From assembly GCF_000296445.1 (NCBI RefSeq), contig NZ_JH815198.1:126501-190500 (forward strand): a stretch of DNA of 64,000 nt, read 5' to 3'. The notes beneath the pieces were generated by a model that was not told the origin of the DNA, did not search any database, and saw only the letters and a program-made list of their open reading frames with translations. Positions 1-9,293 of this stretch are shown one piece after another (position 1 is the first letter of the stretch; each line of letters opens with the position of its first letter). A program made the translations under genes and the position numbers. Origin of the DNA: Slackia piriformis YIT 12062. GTDB taxonomy: Bacteria > Actinomycetota > Coriobacteriia > Coriobacteriales > Eggerthellaceae.

Positions 1-496
1 TGAAGGCTTCGCGCATCAGTTCGACTTCTTCGTCGTCTGCGACGGTGTCCACCAAATACCGATAGATGGTTTCGGCGGTGACGATATCGAGTGCCGCCGT
101 GATACGGGCGATTGCGGCGCTTTGCTTCGATGCGCGTTGCGTGCGAGCGGCAGGAAGGTCGAGTTCGGAGATGACGTGTTCTACGGCTATGTCACATGCC
201 GTGTTCCATCGCAAGGCGTCGACTTTTGGGCTGGGGTAAAGATGCAGAAATACGTTATGCAAAATCACGTGGAGGAACCCGCGTGCTACCGAGGCGGGCT
301 CTTCTGCGTACATACGCGCTATTTCCGCCGAATCGTAGCGGATATGGGTCCCGTCGGTGGCAAGCGTGGAGCCGGGAATGGGCAGAGGGCGCAAGCGAGC
401 AAACGCCGCATTCATAAAGCGCACATGTACGAGTAGTGCGTTTTTCGCAAGGTCGAGCGCTTGTCTTGCGAGCGCGTCGACGGTTTCGGTGGCCAT
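1..496 (-). CDS. VWA-like/metallopeptidase-like (DUF2201-type) protein, N-terminal part, truncated by window edge
   Basis: An open frame runs on the minus strand from an ATG at 494-496 to the window edge without a stop, giving about 165 residues. An AGGAG sits 6 bases before the ATG. The protein starts MATETVDALA and contains FLHVILHNVFLHLYP at about residues 72-86, followed by WNTACDIAVEHVI. That spacing of histidines plus the WNxAxDxAV segment matches the N-terminal domain of the DUF2201 family, which usually pairs with a C-terminal VWA-like domain beyond this window. The glutamate of a classic HExxH zinc site is absent, as I recall for part of this family. It is transcribed away from the leucine-rich-repeat gene at 680. 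Family assignment is by motif memory only; substrate and function are unknown. Confidence 0.6.
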   Translation of the reverse strand, partial: MATETVDALARQALDLAKNALLVHVRFMNAAFARLRPLPIPGSTLATDGTHIRYDSAEIARMYAEEPASVARGFLHVILHNVFLHLYPSPKVDALRWNTACDIAVEHVISELDLPAARTQRASKQSAAIARITAALDIVTAETIYRYLVDTVADDEEVELMREAF

Positions 497-679
497 GGCT
501 GCTCCTAATCGAAGGAAGAAAACGACAGGGCTGCATATGCGGATTGCCGCGTATTCGCAATGCAATGTCAACGCACGCTTGCCCAAGGTCTTTACCGAAG
601 TGTAGCATGGCGAAATATGACGGTAAACAATATTGCGACGCCGGAGGGTCAGGTGTCGCGTTCGTGCGAGGAGGGACCG

Positions 680-2641
680 ATGGCGGGCGATTCTCTGGTG
701 TTTTTCGACGAGACGACAGACATCGAGGCGCTTGTGGCCGAAGCGAAGCGTCAGATGAGGAGACTTTCTCCAAATGATGTTGAATTGACCGCTGCCGCGC
801 AGGCGCGCGAAGGCGAAGTGTGGTCGCCTCAGCTTCTGCCGTATGAGGAATGGGTTTCGGAGCGCGCCGGAGAGGCGTCGGCTTCGACGGAAATGCTCGA
901 AGGGCAGGAGATCGGGCTAATTTACACGGGCGCATACAGCATGGGCGGAATCAGCGACGAAGAGCTGAATTCGGTGCTCGAGCGCGCTATGGCGGGAAGT
1001 CATCTTGCGCGTCCCGAAAGCAGCGCCGTGCTCGCTCCTCGCTTGAACGGGGCAAGCGGCGATGAGCTGAGCATTCGCGACGTGGTGTCTGTGCGCGAAG
1101 ACGAAGGCGGCTATGCGCTGTCTGGGTTCGACCTGAAAAGCCTCGCGAGGGCGACGGGTGCGGATGACGACCTGGTTGTTGTGCTGCCGGCGTTTGTGGG
1201 CGATGTTCCCATCGTGCGCATCACGGCCGAGGCGTTCGCCCGTCGCTATGTCCAAGGGGTCGGCGTCCGTGCGCTCATTGTGCCCGATACGGTTGCTTGC
1301 ATCGATGCCGATGCCTTTTCCGCCGTCTCGGCGGGTCATATCCACCTGGGCTCCGGCGTCGAGCGTATGGGAGATATGCCGTGCGATCTTGCGGGCGTGT
1401 CTCCTCGCTTGGGGAGGCGTGCATATTCGGTCGACCCCGACAATGCCCATTATTCCTCGTCGGACGGCAATTTGTTGACGAAAGACGGGGCGAAGCTTTT
1501 GTTCATCGCGCCTCCGTACGCCAGCGATTTCGTCATTCCTGCCGGCGTGCGTGAGATAGGGTCTGTCGCGCTGTGCACCGGATGCGAGCCGCCGCGCATT
1601 GTTCGCTGCCCCGAAACGCTCGATCGCGTGGCTGCGCGCGGATGGGATGATGCCGTATGGATCTGCTCGCCCGCCTCGCGCGTCGGTATCGCGCTCACGG
1701 CGCGCGGCGTGCGCCTTGCGAGCGATGGCGTGGTGCAGTCTGATGACTGCTTCTACGACTTCAACGACGAAGGCGCTCTGCTTGTGGCGGGCCCTGCGGC
1801 TCCGAAGTCGATATCGAAGCGTTTTGCCGAAGCGGCCGCTGCTCGTCATGCGGGCATGGCCGATCAGTCTCCCTCGGCTGCAATCAAGCAGGCCGTGCCT
1901 CCGGCCCGCACCATGCTCTCGCTTCCGAACGAAGTCTGCGGCAGGCCGCTTGTGCGCATCGGTGTGCGTGCGCTACCGTTTGCGCCCGAGACTGTGGTAT
2001 TCCCCGATACCGTGCGCACCATCGAGCGCGATAACGCATGCAAGGGGACGAAGCGGCTCGTGCTTCCCGAAGGACTTGAAAGCATCGGCGCGCACAGCTT
2101 CTGCTCCCGCGCGTTCGACGGTGCTGTGGTCATTCCGAAAAGCGTGCGTTTCGTGGGAGAGGGCTGTTTCGAATATGCGGTCTGCAAACTCGCGCATACG
2201 GGCTCGACGGTTCATATTTCCGCGGACCAGCTCCTTAGTTGCTTTTGCGAATCGGGCGAGGACGGTGTGCCGTTTAACTATGCCCGGTATGACGAGCTGT
2301 TGCTTTCGGGGAAAAACCTCCCCGATCGCCTTGGCGCACTTATCTCGCGCGTTGCCGACCCGCACCGCGCTCCTGACGAAGTTTGCTCGGCGCTGGTCGA
2401 GCGCCTGCGCGAACGGGGGTCGGATGCTCGCAAACGCGTTGCGCAAAATGGCGATCGCGACGAGGTGGCGGCGCTTCTCGCGGCCGGCTTCATCGACGAT
2501 GCAACCTTCGACGAGCAGATCGAGCTTCTTCGGTCGTGCAACCGCGCCGATTGCGTGTTGTTCCTGATGGAGGAGCATCGTCGCAGCAATGCGGCGGCTT
2601 CGCGGCCTTCGTCGTCCTCTCGTGCTCGTTTTGCCTTGTAG
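680..2641 (+). CDS. BspA-type leucine-rich repeat protein (cytoplasmic-looking)
   Basis: 653 residues from the ATG at 680, chosen because AGGAGG lies 5 bases upstream; the frame is open further upstream but has no better site. Segments such as ALIVPDTVACIDADAF (about residue 197), FVIPAGVREIGSVAL (about 283), RLVLPEGLESIGAHSF (about 458) and VVIPKSVRFVGEGCF (about 482) follow the LRR_5/BspA pattern of an I-P-x-x-V-x-x-I-G-x-x-A-F repeat. The repeats are separated by long non-repeat stretches. No signal peptide or membrane segment is visible, unlike surface BspA proteins. The C-terminus (SRPSSSSRARFAL) is low complexity. It is divergent from the VWA-like gene, so the two may be co-regulated. 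Function is unknown; protein-protein interaction is the usual role of the fold. Confidence 0.7.
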   Translation: MAGDSLVFFDETTDIEALVAEAKRQMRRLSPNDVELTAAAQAREGEVWSPQLLPYEEWVSERAGEASASTEMLEGQEIGLIYTGAYSMGGISDEELNSVLERAMAGSHLARPESSAVLAPRLNGASGDELSIRDVVSVREDEGGYALSGFDLKSLARATGADDDLVVVLPAFVGDVPIVRITAEAFARRYVQGVGVRALIVPDTVACIDADAFSAVSAGHIHLGSGVERMGDMPCDLAGVSPRLGRRAYSVDPDNAHYSSSDGNLLTKDGAKLLFIAPPYASDFVIPAGVREIGSVALCTGCEPPRIVRCPETLDRVAARGWDDAVWICSPASRVGIALTARGVRLASDGVVQSDDCFYDFNDEGALLVAGPAAPKSISKRFAEAAAARHAGMADQSPSAAIKQAVPPARTMLSLPNEVCGRPLVRIGVRALPFAPETVVFPDTVRTIERDNACKGTKRLVLPEGLESIGAHSFCSRAFDGAVVIPKSVRFVGEGCFEYAVCKLAHTGSTVHISADQLLSCFCESGEDGVPFNYARYDELLLSGKNLPDRLGALISRVADPHRAPDEVCSALVERLRERGSDARKRVAQNGDRDEVAALLAAGFIDDATFDEQIELLRSCNRADCVLFLMEEHRRSNAAASRPSSSSRARFAL

Positions 2642-2671
2642 ACCGAGCGTAATGCTGATCGTATTGCATCA

Positions 2672-2697
2672 GGCCGGCTCTTCGGAGCCGGCCTTTT
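2672..2697 (+). terminator. Rho-independent terminator after the LRR gene
   Basis: A perfect 9-bp stem, GGCCGGCTC paired with GAGCCGGCC around a TTCG tetraloop, is followed by TTTT. It lies 30 bases after the stop of the LRR gene. Confidence 0.9.
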
Positions 2698-2967
2698 CTA
2701 TGGCCGGAATCGCCCTTGTTCGTCTTTTGCGGAAGGATCATCGGATGGAAGAAATCGATCGGAACGTTTCGTTGACGAATCGTAAATATCATACAAATGC
2801 ATAATGAACAGGTGATTTGCATGAAAATGCGCAAGAACGGGGAGAAATAAGAGGAAAATGATTCGTTGCAAGGAGTTAATTTGGGAAAATTGGGAGTATT
2901 CTGTTGAAGTGCGCTGACAGGGAGAGGTTGGCGCAAGGGGAATAAAAGTACAGAAAGCAGGTTTGTC
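2698..2967 (+). promoter_or_regulatory. Leader region of the APC antiporter with a possible mini-ORF
   Basis: This AT-rich gene-free leader lies between the terminator and the antiporter start. A TTGACG resembling a -35 box is at 2772-2777, but no well-spaced -10 is obvious. A ten-codon frame at 2821-2850 encodes MKMRKNGEK and stop, with a weak AGGTG upstream. Its MRKNGE core recurs in the leader of the LuxR-type gene near 30935. Whether it is translated is unknown. I see no other gene here. Confidence 0.3.
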
Positions 2968-4437
2968 ATGGCTAACCTTGCCGAGGGGCGTACTGACTTG
3001 GTCAACGACCCCAATGGTCTTTCTATGCCGCATTTGATCGCGGCCGTGATCACCGCCGTAATCGGCGGTGGCGTTTTCACGATGGCGGGCGATATGGCCG
3101 CCGCCGGGGCGAATACCGGCGCCGTTTTGATCGGCTGGCTGGTCTGCGGCATCGGCGTGTTCTGCCTCATGATGTGTTTCTACGCGCTCAATAAGTTCAA
3201 GCCGAAGCTGACGGGCGGCATCTACAGCTACGCGCGTGCCGGGTTCGGTGAATACATGGGATTCAATTCGGCCTACGGCTATTGGATCAGCGCTCTGCTT
3301 GCCACGGTTTCTTATACGACGCTGCTGTTTGCGAGTCTTTCGTTCTTCTTCCCGGTGTTCGGGGAGGGAAACAATCTTGTGTCCGTCATTGGCGCCTCGA
3401 TCATCGTGTGGGTATGCTGGACGCTTGTGACGCGTGGCGTGAAAGAGGCTGCGAGCATCAACATCATAACGACCATCGCCAAGCTCGTTCCGCTTCTGGT
3501 GGCCGTCGTTGCCATCATCTTTTCCATGAATTTCGACCCTGCGATTTTCATGGATAACTTCTGGGGAGAGCCCGACGGACCGGTTCTGTGGGATCAGGTG
3601 GTTGCCACGGTGGGTGTGAGCATCTGGATTTTCCTTGGCATCGAGGGCGCCGTCGCCATTTCCGGGCGTGCGAAGTACAGCAAGGACGTAGGCCGTGCGA
3701 CCGTCATCGCGTTCTTCGGCATTCTTGCCATCTACCTGCTTGTCTCCATCTTGTCCATGGGCGTTATGTCGCGTGCGGAGCTGGCTGCGCTGCCGAATCC
3801 CTCCATGGCCGGCGTGCTCGAGGCGGTCGTGGGACCGTGGGGCGCCGCTCTGGTGAACCTGGGCGTTGCGCTTTCTCTGCTCGGCGCCATGCTGGGCTAT
3901 ACGATCATTGCGTCGGAATGCCCGCATGAGGCCGCTGAACAGGGAGTTTTCCCGAAAATCTTCGCGAAAAAGAACAAAAACGGCGCTCCTATCGTTACCT
4001 GCACCATTACGTGTCTTATCGTGCAGGCGTTTCTCGTGGTCATTCTGTTCTCCGAGCAGACCTACCAGTTCTTCTACGGGGTTTCTGTTTCTATGATTCT
4101 CATCCCGTATTTCTTCAGCTCGCTCTACCTGTTTGTGTGCGCGCTGAAGAAGGATGGTTTCGAGGGGCAGAGCGCCAAGACCGTGTGGCTGTATCGCATC
4201 ATCGGCGGCGTAGGCTTTTTCTACAGCTTGTTCCTGATTTACGCGGGCGGACTGACGGGTCTCATGATCACCACCATCTTGTTCGCTCCGGGCATTGTGC
4301 TGTATGCCTATGGGCAGAAGGAGCGCGGCCAGGCGGTTCTGCCGAAGCTCGCGGACAAGATTCTTGCTTCTGCCATCGTGATTTTCTTCATCGTGAGCAT
4401 CGCGTTGATCGCCACTGGGCAAATCAGCGTTATCTAG
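2968..4437 (+). CDS. APC-family basic amino acid antiporter (arginine:ornithine type)
   Basis: 489 residues, an integral membrane protein with about 12 hydrophobic segments. It opens with LPHLIAAVITAVIGGGVF-like sequence near residues 22-37; GGGVF plus GGIYSYARAGFG near residue 78 are typical of the basic amino acid/polyamine antiporter branch (ArcD, YvsH, YjeM) of the APC superfamily. These proteins exchange arginine, lysine or ornithine across the cytoplasmic membrane. An AGCAGG precedes the ATG by 6 bases. A strong terminator follows, so it is probably monocistronic. No arginine deiminase genes are adjacent, so the exact exchanged pair cannot be stated. Confidence 0.85.
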   Translation: MANLAEGRTDLVNDPNGLSMPHLIAAVITAVIGGGVFTMAGDMAAAGANTGAVLIGWLVCGIGVFCLMMCFYALNKFKPKLTGGIYSYARAGFGEYMGFNSAYGYWISALLATVSYTTLLFASLSFFFPVFGEGNNLVSVIGASIIVWVCWTLVTRGVKEAASINIITTIAKLVPLLVAVVAIIFSMNFDPAIFMDNFWGEPDGPVLWDQVVATVGVSIWIFLGIEGAVAISGRAKYSKDVGRATVIAFFGILAIYLLVSILSMGVMSRAELAALPNPSMAGVLEAVVGPWGAALVNLGVALSLLGAMLGYTIIASECPHEAAEQGVFPKIFAKKNKNGAPIVTCTITCLIVQAFLVVILFSEQTYQFFYGVSVSMILIPYFFSSLYLFVCALKKDGFEGQSAKTVWLYRIIGGVGFFYSLFLIYAGGLTGLMITTILFAPGIVLYAYGQKERGQAVLPKLADKILASAIVIFFIVSIALIATGQISVI

Positions 4438-4459
4438 CCACCGAGCGCGAGCGCTTAAC

Positions 4460-4502
4460 GGGGCGTCGACTTGCAATGAGCGGTCGGCGCCCCATTTTGT
4501 TT
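4460..4502 (+). terminator. Rho-independent terminator after the antiporter
   Basis: An 11-bp stem, GGGGCGTCGAC with GTCGGCGCCCC (one G-T pair), encloses a 12-base loop and is followed by ATTTTGTTT. Confidence 0.88.
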
Positions 4503-4651
4503 GATGTCGTGTTTCCCTTTTCGTTTTGCGGCGGTTGTCAAGGGCGTGCGAAGATGTGCGGTGAGGAAAACCGTTGTGGTACCATTAAGCAGCTCTAGCA
4601 TGTATGTACCCATTGAAACGCACCCTATGCATCCAAGGAGCCAACGTCTGC

Positions 4652-5866
4652 ATGGCACATCCCGGCAATACCAATATCATTCCGTTTGACGACGTAAAGC
4701 ATATGGCTTCGTCTCGGAATGTGCGTTCCGCGTCTGTTCGACGGAATGGGCGCGCCGATGCTGCAGTGGGCGAGGCAATGCCGTCGGCGCGAGAGGACGG
4801 TCGTTCTTCTGCGAGGTATGCGGCATCGGGCGGCTACGGCGTTTCTGCCCGCACGGGTGTGTCTTCTTCTTACGGGGCTTCGTCTTCGTCTTTTTCTTCT
4901 CGTGTTTCCACGGGGCGTTCGACTGATATCCATCTGGCCGGGTCGGCTCGTCCGAGCGTCCGCAACGCGCGCTCGAACAGCACGTTCTCGTACATACCCG
5001 GGTCTTCTTCCCGCACTCGTTTCGACGAGGCCGTGCGCGAGGAGCCCGCAGATGACATCTTTGCTCCGCGCGCCGCTCTTGAGGCGTATGAAGAGGAGAG
5101 CGGTGAACGCTCGAAGAGGTCTTCTTCCGATCGGGGAAAGGCTCGCGCGAAACAGCGAGCCGAGAAAATGTTCACGCGCCAGTTTGGCGCCGATGATCGC
5201 GATCGGCAGGAAACGTCTCGGGCTGCGGTATATAAGGCCGAGATGGGCAAAAGCCACAAGAGAGCGTTCGAGAACCTCGGCGGCTCGACGTCTTCGCGCA
5301 AACGCTCGTCGGCTTCCTCTGAAGGGAAGAAGGCATCGCGCATCGTCACCCCCCGTCTTGCAATCGTCCTAGGATCGCTTCTTTGCATTGTCATGGCCTT
5401 GGTTTTTCTGTATCCCACGACCAGGCAGTATTATCTCGAGCTTAGAGAGCAATCGCGCCTGCAGGCGGAATACGACGCTCTTTCGGCCCGCAATGCCGCC
5501 ATGGAGAGCGAGATTGAGCATTTGAAGACCGACGAGGGAATCAAGGACGCCGCTCGGACCGAGCTCGGATGGGTCGAAGAGGGCGAGACGGCGGGTGTCG
5601 TGCAAGGCCTCGACCAGGAGGGTTCCTCGCAAAAAGACGAATCCATAAACGCCCAGGTGAAAAGCGGCAGCGTTCCTGCCCCGGAGACGTGGTACTCACC
5701 GATGCTCGATGCGTTTTTCGGCTATGTCGATCCGGCAAGCGCTAAGACCGACAATACCGATATGAGCAATGTGCACGATGTGGCCTCCGACGAGGGGGCT
5801 TCGGCATCCTCCGACGGGGAAGGCTCTTCCGGCGAGGCTTCATCCGAGGAAAAGAGCGATTCGTAA
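4652..5866 (+). CDS. DivIC/FtsB-like septum formation protein with long disordered N-terminus
   Basis: 404 residues from ATG 4652 (MAHPGNTNII), which has AAGGAG about 11 bases upstream; an in-frame ATG at 4604 lacks any ribosome site. Residues 1-230 are Ser/Arg/Ala-rich low complexity. One membrane span follows at about 233-254 (RLAIVLGSLLCIVMALVFLYP), then a coiled coil (about 258-295) ending in KTDEGIKDAARTELGWVEEGE, the hallmark of the DivIC/FtsB family. The C-terminus is an acidic Ser-rich tail. Family members are bitopic divisome proteins that bridge FtsL and FtsQ/DivIB. The adjacent Ppx/GppA gene matches the actinobacterial ftsB-ppx neighbourhood. The core domain is about 100 residues, so the N-terminal extension is the odd part. 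Confidence 0.8.
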   Translation: MAHPGNTNIIPFDDVKHMASSRNVRSASVRRNGRADAAVGEAMPSAREDGRSSARYAASGGYGVSARTGVSSSYGASSSSFSSRVSTGRSTDIHLAGSARPSVRNARSNSTFSYIPGSSSRTRFDEAVREEPADDIFAPRAALEAYEEESGERSKRSSSDRGKARAKQRAEKMFTRQFGADDRDRQETSRAAVYKAEMGKSHKRAFENLGGSTSSRKRSSASSEGKKASRIVTPRLAIVLGSLLCIVMALVFLYPTTRQYYLELREQSRLQAEYDALSARNAAMESEIEHLKTDEGIKDAARTELGWVEEGETAGVVQGLDQEGSSQKDESINAQVKSGSVPAPETWYSPMLDAFFGYVDPASAKTDNTDMSNVHDVASDEGASASSDGEGSSGEASSEEKSDS

Positions 5867-5919
5867 AGACTGGCGCCTTCGGCGAGAGGGCGATCGACAA
5901 ACGCGTGAAAGGCGGGCCA

Positions 5920-6858
5920 ATGCGTGTTGCGGCTATAGATATCGGCACGGTTACGAGCAGGCTTTTTATTGCCGACGTTAGCGAATCGGGCGTAACGCCG
6001 CTTTGTCGAAAGAGCGTTATCACTAACCTTGGCGAAGGCGTTGATGCATCGGGGCGTTTGTCCGACGATGCTATAGCGCGCACGGTCGATCAGGTCACGC
6101 GTTATAAGGAGACCATCGACGAATACGCGCCCATAGACTCGCTGGTAGCTCTTGCCACCAGCGCCAGCCGCGATGCGGAGAATTCCGATGTGTTCGTGGA
6201 CCGTTTGCGCGACATAGGCGTCGAACTGTCGGTCATTCCCGGGTCGCGCGAGGCAGAGCTTTCTTTCCTCGGGGCTTCCAATGATTTTCGCGGAGAAGAC
6301 ATTCTGTTTGCAGACATAGGAGGAGGCTCCACCGAGCTCGCATTCGGGAGGGCTTACGGGCCGGCGGAGTCTGTTGTTCCCAAAATCGAGCTGCGCGCAA
6401 GTCGCTCTTTCGATATCGGCTGCCGTCGCATGACCGAGCGGTTTTTGAAAAGCGACCCGCCGTCTGAATGCGAGCTTGCGCAGGCTCGTGCATGGGCGCT
6501 CGAAACGCTGGCGCCGTTTTTCGAGGGAGAATCCATCCATTTCGACCGTCTCGTTGCTGTGGCGGGAACGCCCACGAGCGTGGTTGCCGTGCGCGATTCC
6601 CTCGTTCCGTACGATTCGTCCCGCGTGCATAAGACCGTAGTTGCCCGTGAGGAATTCGACGACGTTGCCCGGCGCCTTTGCGCGCTTCCTCTTGAAAAGC
6701 GCAAGAAGGTTGCCGGTATTCAGCCCAAGCGAGCGGGCGTGTTTCCTGCGGGAGTCGTTATCCTTGACGCAGTGATGAGCCTTGCCAAGGTCGATGGTTT
6801 CACGGCGAGCGAAAGCGATATTCTTATCGGCATCGTTCTTGACGCGCTGCGTTCGTAG
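5920..6858 (+). CDS. Ppx/GppA family phosphatase (exopolyphosphatase-like)
   Basis: 312 residues from ATG 5920 (MRVAAIDIGTVTSRLFIADV); a GTG at 5905 is in frame but the AAGG sits better for 5920. The N-terminal DIGTxTxRL phosphate-1 motif, FADIGGGSTELAFG near residue 130 (phosphate-2) and VAVAGTPTSVVAV near 215 (adenosine-type motif) place it in the ASKHA-fold Ppx/GppA family, which hydrolyses inorganic polyphosphate and/or pppGpp. Length fits the short actinobacterial Ppx form without a C-terminal HD domain. It lies 53 bases after the divIC-like gene, so it may share its transcript. Confidence 0.88.
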   Translation: MRVAAIDIGTVTSRLFIADVSESGVTPLCRKSVITNLGEGVDASGRLSDDAIARTVDQVTRYKETIDEYAPIDSLVALATSASRDAENSDVFVDRLRDIGVELSVIPGSREAELSFLGASNDFRGEDILFADIGGGSTELAFGRAYGPAESVVPKIELRASRSFDIGCRRMTERFLKSDPPSECELAQARAWALETLAPFFEGESIHFDRLVAVAGTPTSVVAVRDSLVPYDSSRVHKTVVAREEFDDVARRLCALPLEKRKKVAGIQPKRAGVFPAGVVILDAVMSLAKVDGFTASESDILIGIVLDALRS

Positions 6859-7114
6859 AGCCACGGTTTCGCCGTAACGCCTCTTGCACGTCGTAGCGCG
6901 TTTCCTGCAAGGGGTGTTTGCCGAGAAATCTTGCGTTCTTCATTCATCGTCGCGGCGCATGGCGAACGGGTCGTATCGTGCGAGAAAGATGCGGCATGGT
7001 AACGGACAAGGGCAATTCGCCTTAACGATTGGGTACGTTTCGTGAGTGAGGCGAGCACGCGGATGCTTTTTGCTATTATTAGGAACTGCGCTTGACGCGC
7101 GATGGTCCATACGG

Positions 7115-7199
7115 GGGAGCGTGGCGGAATTGGCATACGCAGGAGACTTAAAATCTTCCGACTTCGGTCTTGTGGGTTCGAGTCCCACCGCTCCTACCA
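7115..7199 (+). tRNA. tRNA-Leu (anticodon UAA)
   Basis: 85 bases with encoded CCA. The acceptor GGGAGCG pairs with CGCTCCT, the D-arm is GTGGCGGAATTGGCATACGC, and the anticodon loop CTTAAAA gives anticodon UAA. A long variable arm (class II) and T-arm GTGGG-TTCGAGT-CCCAC complete the cloverleaf. It reads UUA/UUG codons. A TATTAT about 40 bases upstream could be its -10 box. Confidence 0.97.
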
Positions 7200-7408
7200 A
7201 TCTCCTCGCGTAAACGTGTTCCGTAGCCAAGAGGGCGAGGGTCTTGCCGGAATGGCAGCGTTGTCTGTACGGCTGTTTTTTCGCGAAAGGGAAGGCGAAA
7301 GCTCTTTTTCGCGAAAAATGCAGCGCATTGTGGCCGACGGACACTGGATTGGCGCATGAGCACGCGCCGCATTGGCGACATGATTTACGACGAAAAGAGA
7401 CGCAACGC

Positions 7409-8479
7409 ATGACTGCAGCCGAACTGAGAAAAGCAAGCATGGAAGACCTTCTCGGCGCCCTCGAACATCCTCCCGCATCTTTCGAAGAATACCTCGATTT
7501 GTACGCGGGAAAAGTGGGTGTGCTTGTAAACACCTTCATCCCTTCCGGCACGCACGCCGATATGGATTCGTATTTGTATGCTCCTGTGTTGAAATACAGC
7601 GAAAACGGCGGGAAGCGTCATCGTCCGCTCATTTGCTTTGCTTCCTGCGTTGCCGTTGGCGGAGATGTCCGCATGGCTGTTTCTGCTGCTGCCGCGATCG
7701 AGCATTTCCACACGGCGGCCCTTATTCACGATGACATCGCCGATGAGGCAACCCTTCGTCGCGGCGAGCCTTGCCTGCACTTGACCGAGGGGCTCGGTTT
7801 AGCAATCAATGCGGGCGATCTTGCGTTGTCCCTCGTCAACGGCAGCGTCATCAAGGATCCCGCGTTGTCCGACGCCGTGAAGGTTCGCGTCGTCACTGAG
7901 CTGATCGATATGACTAGGCGGACCATAGAAGGCCAAGCCCTCGATCTTGGCTGGGCGCGCGATAATCGCTACGACATTACGCCTGAAGATTACCTTGTCA
8001 TGGCGACCCATAAGACCGCCCATTATTCGGGTGCGGTGCCTCTGGCCATCGGTGCAATCATCGGCGGCGGATCCGAAGCTCAGATCGAAGCGCTGCGCAA
8101 TTATGGATTGGATACCGGGCTTGCGTTCCAGATCCAGGACGATCTTCTCAATATAGAAGGTGATGCCGATGTGGTCGGCAAGGATTTCTGCAGCGACATC
8201 ACTGAAGGAAAACGCACGCTCATGGTGGTGCATGCGCTTCAGAATTCTTCTCAGAAAGATCGTCTGATTGACATTCTTTCGAGCAAAACGACCGATCCTG
8301 CTATGCTTTCCGAGGCGGTCGATATTATGCGCGAAAGCGGGTCTATCGATTATGCCCGCTGCTATGCAGAAAATCTCACGAGCGTTTCGAAGGTTCGCTT
8401 GCTTGACATGCTTGACGAGAGCCCCGCTCGCGACCTCCTGATTTCCATGGCAGACTATTTCGTTCGTCGTCTCAAGTAG
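7409..8479 (+). CDS. Polyprenyl (farnesyl/geranylgeranyl-type) diphosphate synthase
   Basis: 356 residues from ATG 7409 (MTAAELRKAS); the frame extends upstream to 7244 but that part is not family-like. The first aspartate-rich motif is HDDIADEATLRRGEP (residues about 107-121), the allylic Mg-binding site of trans-isoprenyl diphosphate synthases. The second, QDDLLNIEGD near 243, has Asn where most members have the last Asp. GGKRHRPL near residue 68 binds isopentenyl diphosphate. The enzyme condenses IPP with DMAPP or longer allylic diphosphates for quinone or glycan carrier synthesis; chain length is not predictable here. The ribosome site is weak (AAAGAG). The next gene starts within 20 bases, suggesting an operon. 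ispD and ispF lie 11 kb downstream. Confidence 0.85.
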   Translation: MTAAELRKASMEDLLGALEHPPASFEEYLDLYAGKVGVLVNTFIPSGTHADMDSYLYAPVLKYSENGGKRHRPLICFASCVAVGGDVRMAVSAAAAIEHFHTAALIHDDIADEATLRRGEPCLHLTEGLGLAINAGDLALSLVNGSVIKDPALSDAVKVRVVTELIDMTRRTIEGQALDLGWARDNRYDITPEDYLVMATHKTAHYSGAVPLAIGAIIGGGSEAQIEALRNYGLDTGLAFQIQDDLLNIEGDADVVGKDFCSDITEGKRTLMVVHALQNSSQKDRLIDILSSKTTDPAMLSEAVDIMRESGSIDYARCYAENLTSVSKVRLLDMLDESPARDLLISMADYFVRRLK

Positions 8480-8496
8480 AAAGCGTGGACCGCGGA

Positions 8497-9249
8497 ATGA
8501 TTTCTCCAACCATTCATCGTCAGGATAAAGAGGGCAATCGGTTTGACCTGGGCGATCGCCTCTTGTATCTGCGCACGCCGAATTTCACGGGCAAAGATGT
8601 CGAAGAATTGCAGACGGCTCTTGGTGCTCTGGGCTTCGCGTGCGGCGGGGTGAGCGGTACGTTCGGAGCCTATACCGAAGGAGCCTTGCGGAAATTCCAG
8701 CTTAACATGGGTCTTGAGCCCGACGGTATCGCGGGCGTTAACACGTATGCGATCCTGAAGAACCTTCATAACGCATGGATGGACAAGCCCCAGGTGGAAG
8801 ATCATGCCTATATGGGCTTTGCGCGTGCGGCCGACGTGCTCGAGCATCATGCCGTGTGTCTTTTCGGTACGGAAGATTTCACGCGCAAGGTTGCATCGAA
8901 CATGTCCAATCTCGCCATGGCAACCAATCCGCGGTCGAAAATGGTCAGCGCCGAGACACTGCTCGTTCCTCCTGATGGGCATATGATTTTGACCCATATC
9001 GTTCGTTCGAACGACGAAACCGACAAAGCGGTTCCACGCGTTGTGTGCGATGACACGTCGGCGCTTTCCCGCAGTATCGCCGCCGCCGTGGATGTAGCTC
9101 GCGATAAGGCTTTGTCGGGAGTTCCTTTGCGTATCGCTATCGAAGTTCCCGGTCCTTCTTCCGCCGAGGCGGACCAGGCGGAAACCGACAGGCTGGCTCA
9201 TCATGACGCGATTATGCTTCTTGACGCGTTCTGTATGGCGTTTTCCTAG
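8497..9249 (+). CDS. Peptidoglycan-binding-domain protein with unrecognised C-terminus
   Basis: 250 residues from ATG 8497; a GTG at 8485 is an equally weak alternative. Residues about 22-85 (LGDRLLYLRTP to GVNTYAILKNL) form one PG_binding_1 domain with the DVEELQTALGALGF and DGIAGVNT signatures. The remaining 160 residues resemble the inactive Rossmann-like part of actinobacterial CwlM-type proteins only loosely, and I see no zinc-amidase residues. No signal peptide is present, so it may act in the cytoplasm, as CwlM does in regulating peptidoglycan synthesis; this is inference. It follows the prenyl synthase closely and ends before a strong terminator. Confidence 0.6.
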   Translation: MISPTIHRQDKEGNRFDLGDRLLYLRTPNFTGKDVEELQTALGALGFACGGVSGTFGAYTEGALRKFQLNMGLEPDGIAGVNTYAILKNLHNAWMDKPQVEDHAYMGFARAADVLEHHAVCLFGTEDFTRKVASNMSNLAMATNPRSKMVSAETLLVPPDGHMILTHIVRSNDETDKAVPRVVCDDTSALSRSIAAAVDVARDKALSGVPLRIAIEVPGPSSAEADQAETDRLAHHDAIMLLDAFCMAFS

Positions 9250-9293
9250 CGTTTTCCAGGATCGTGGGAAGCGAAAGATAAAAGAAAAACCAT

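Noticed and set aside
6859-7114. Small structured RNA between the Ppx/GppA gene and tRNA-Leu
   Set aside because: No SRP RNA, tmRNA or 6S core sequence was recognised; only a -10-like TATTAT close to the tRNA.
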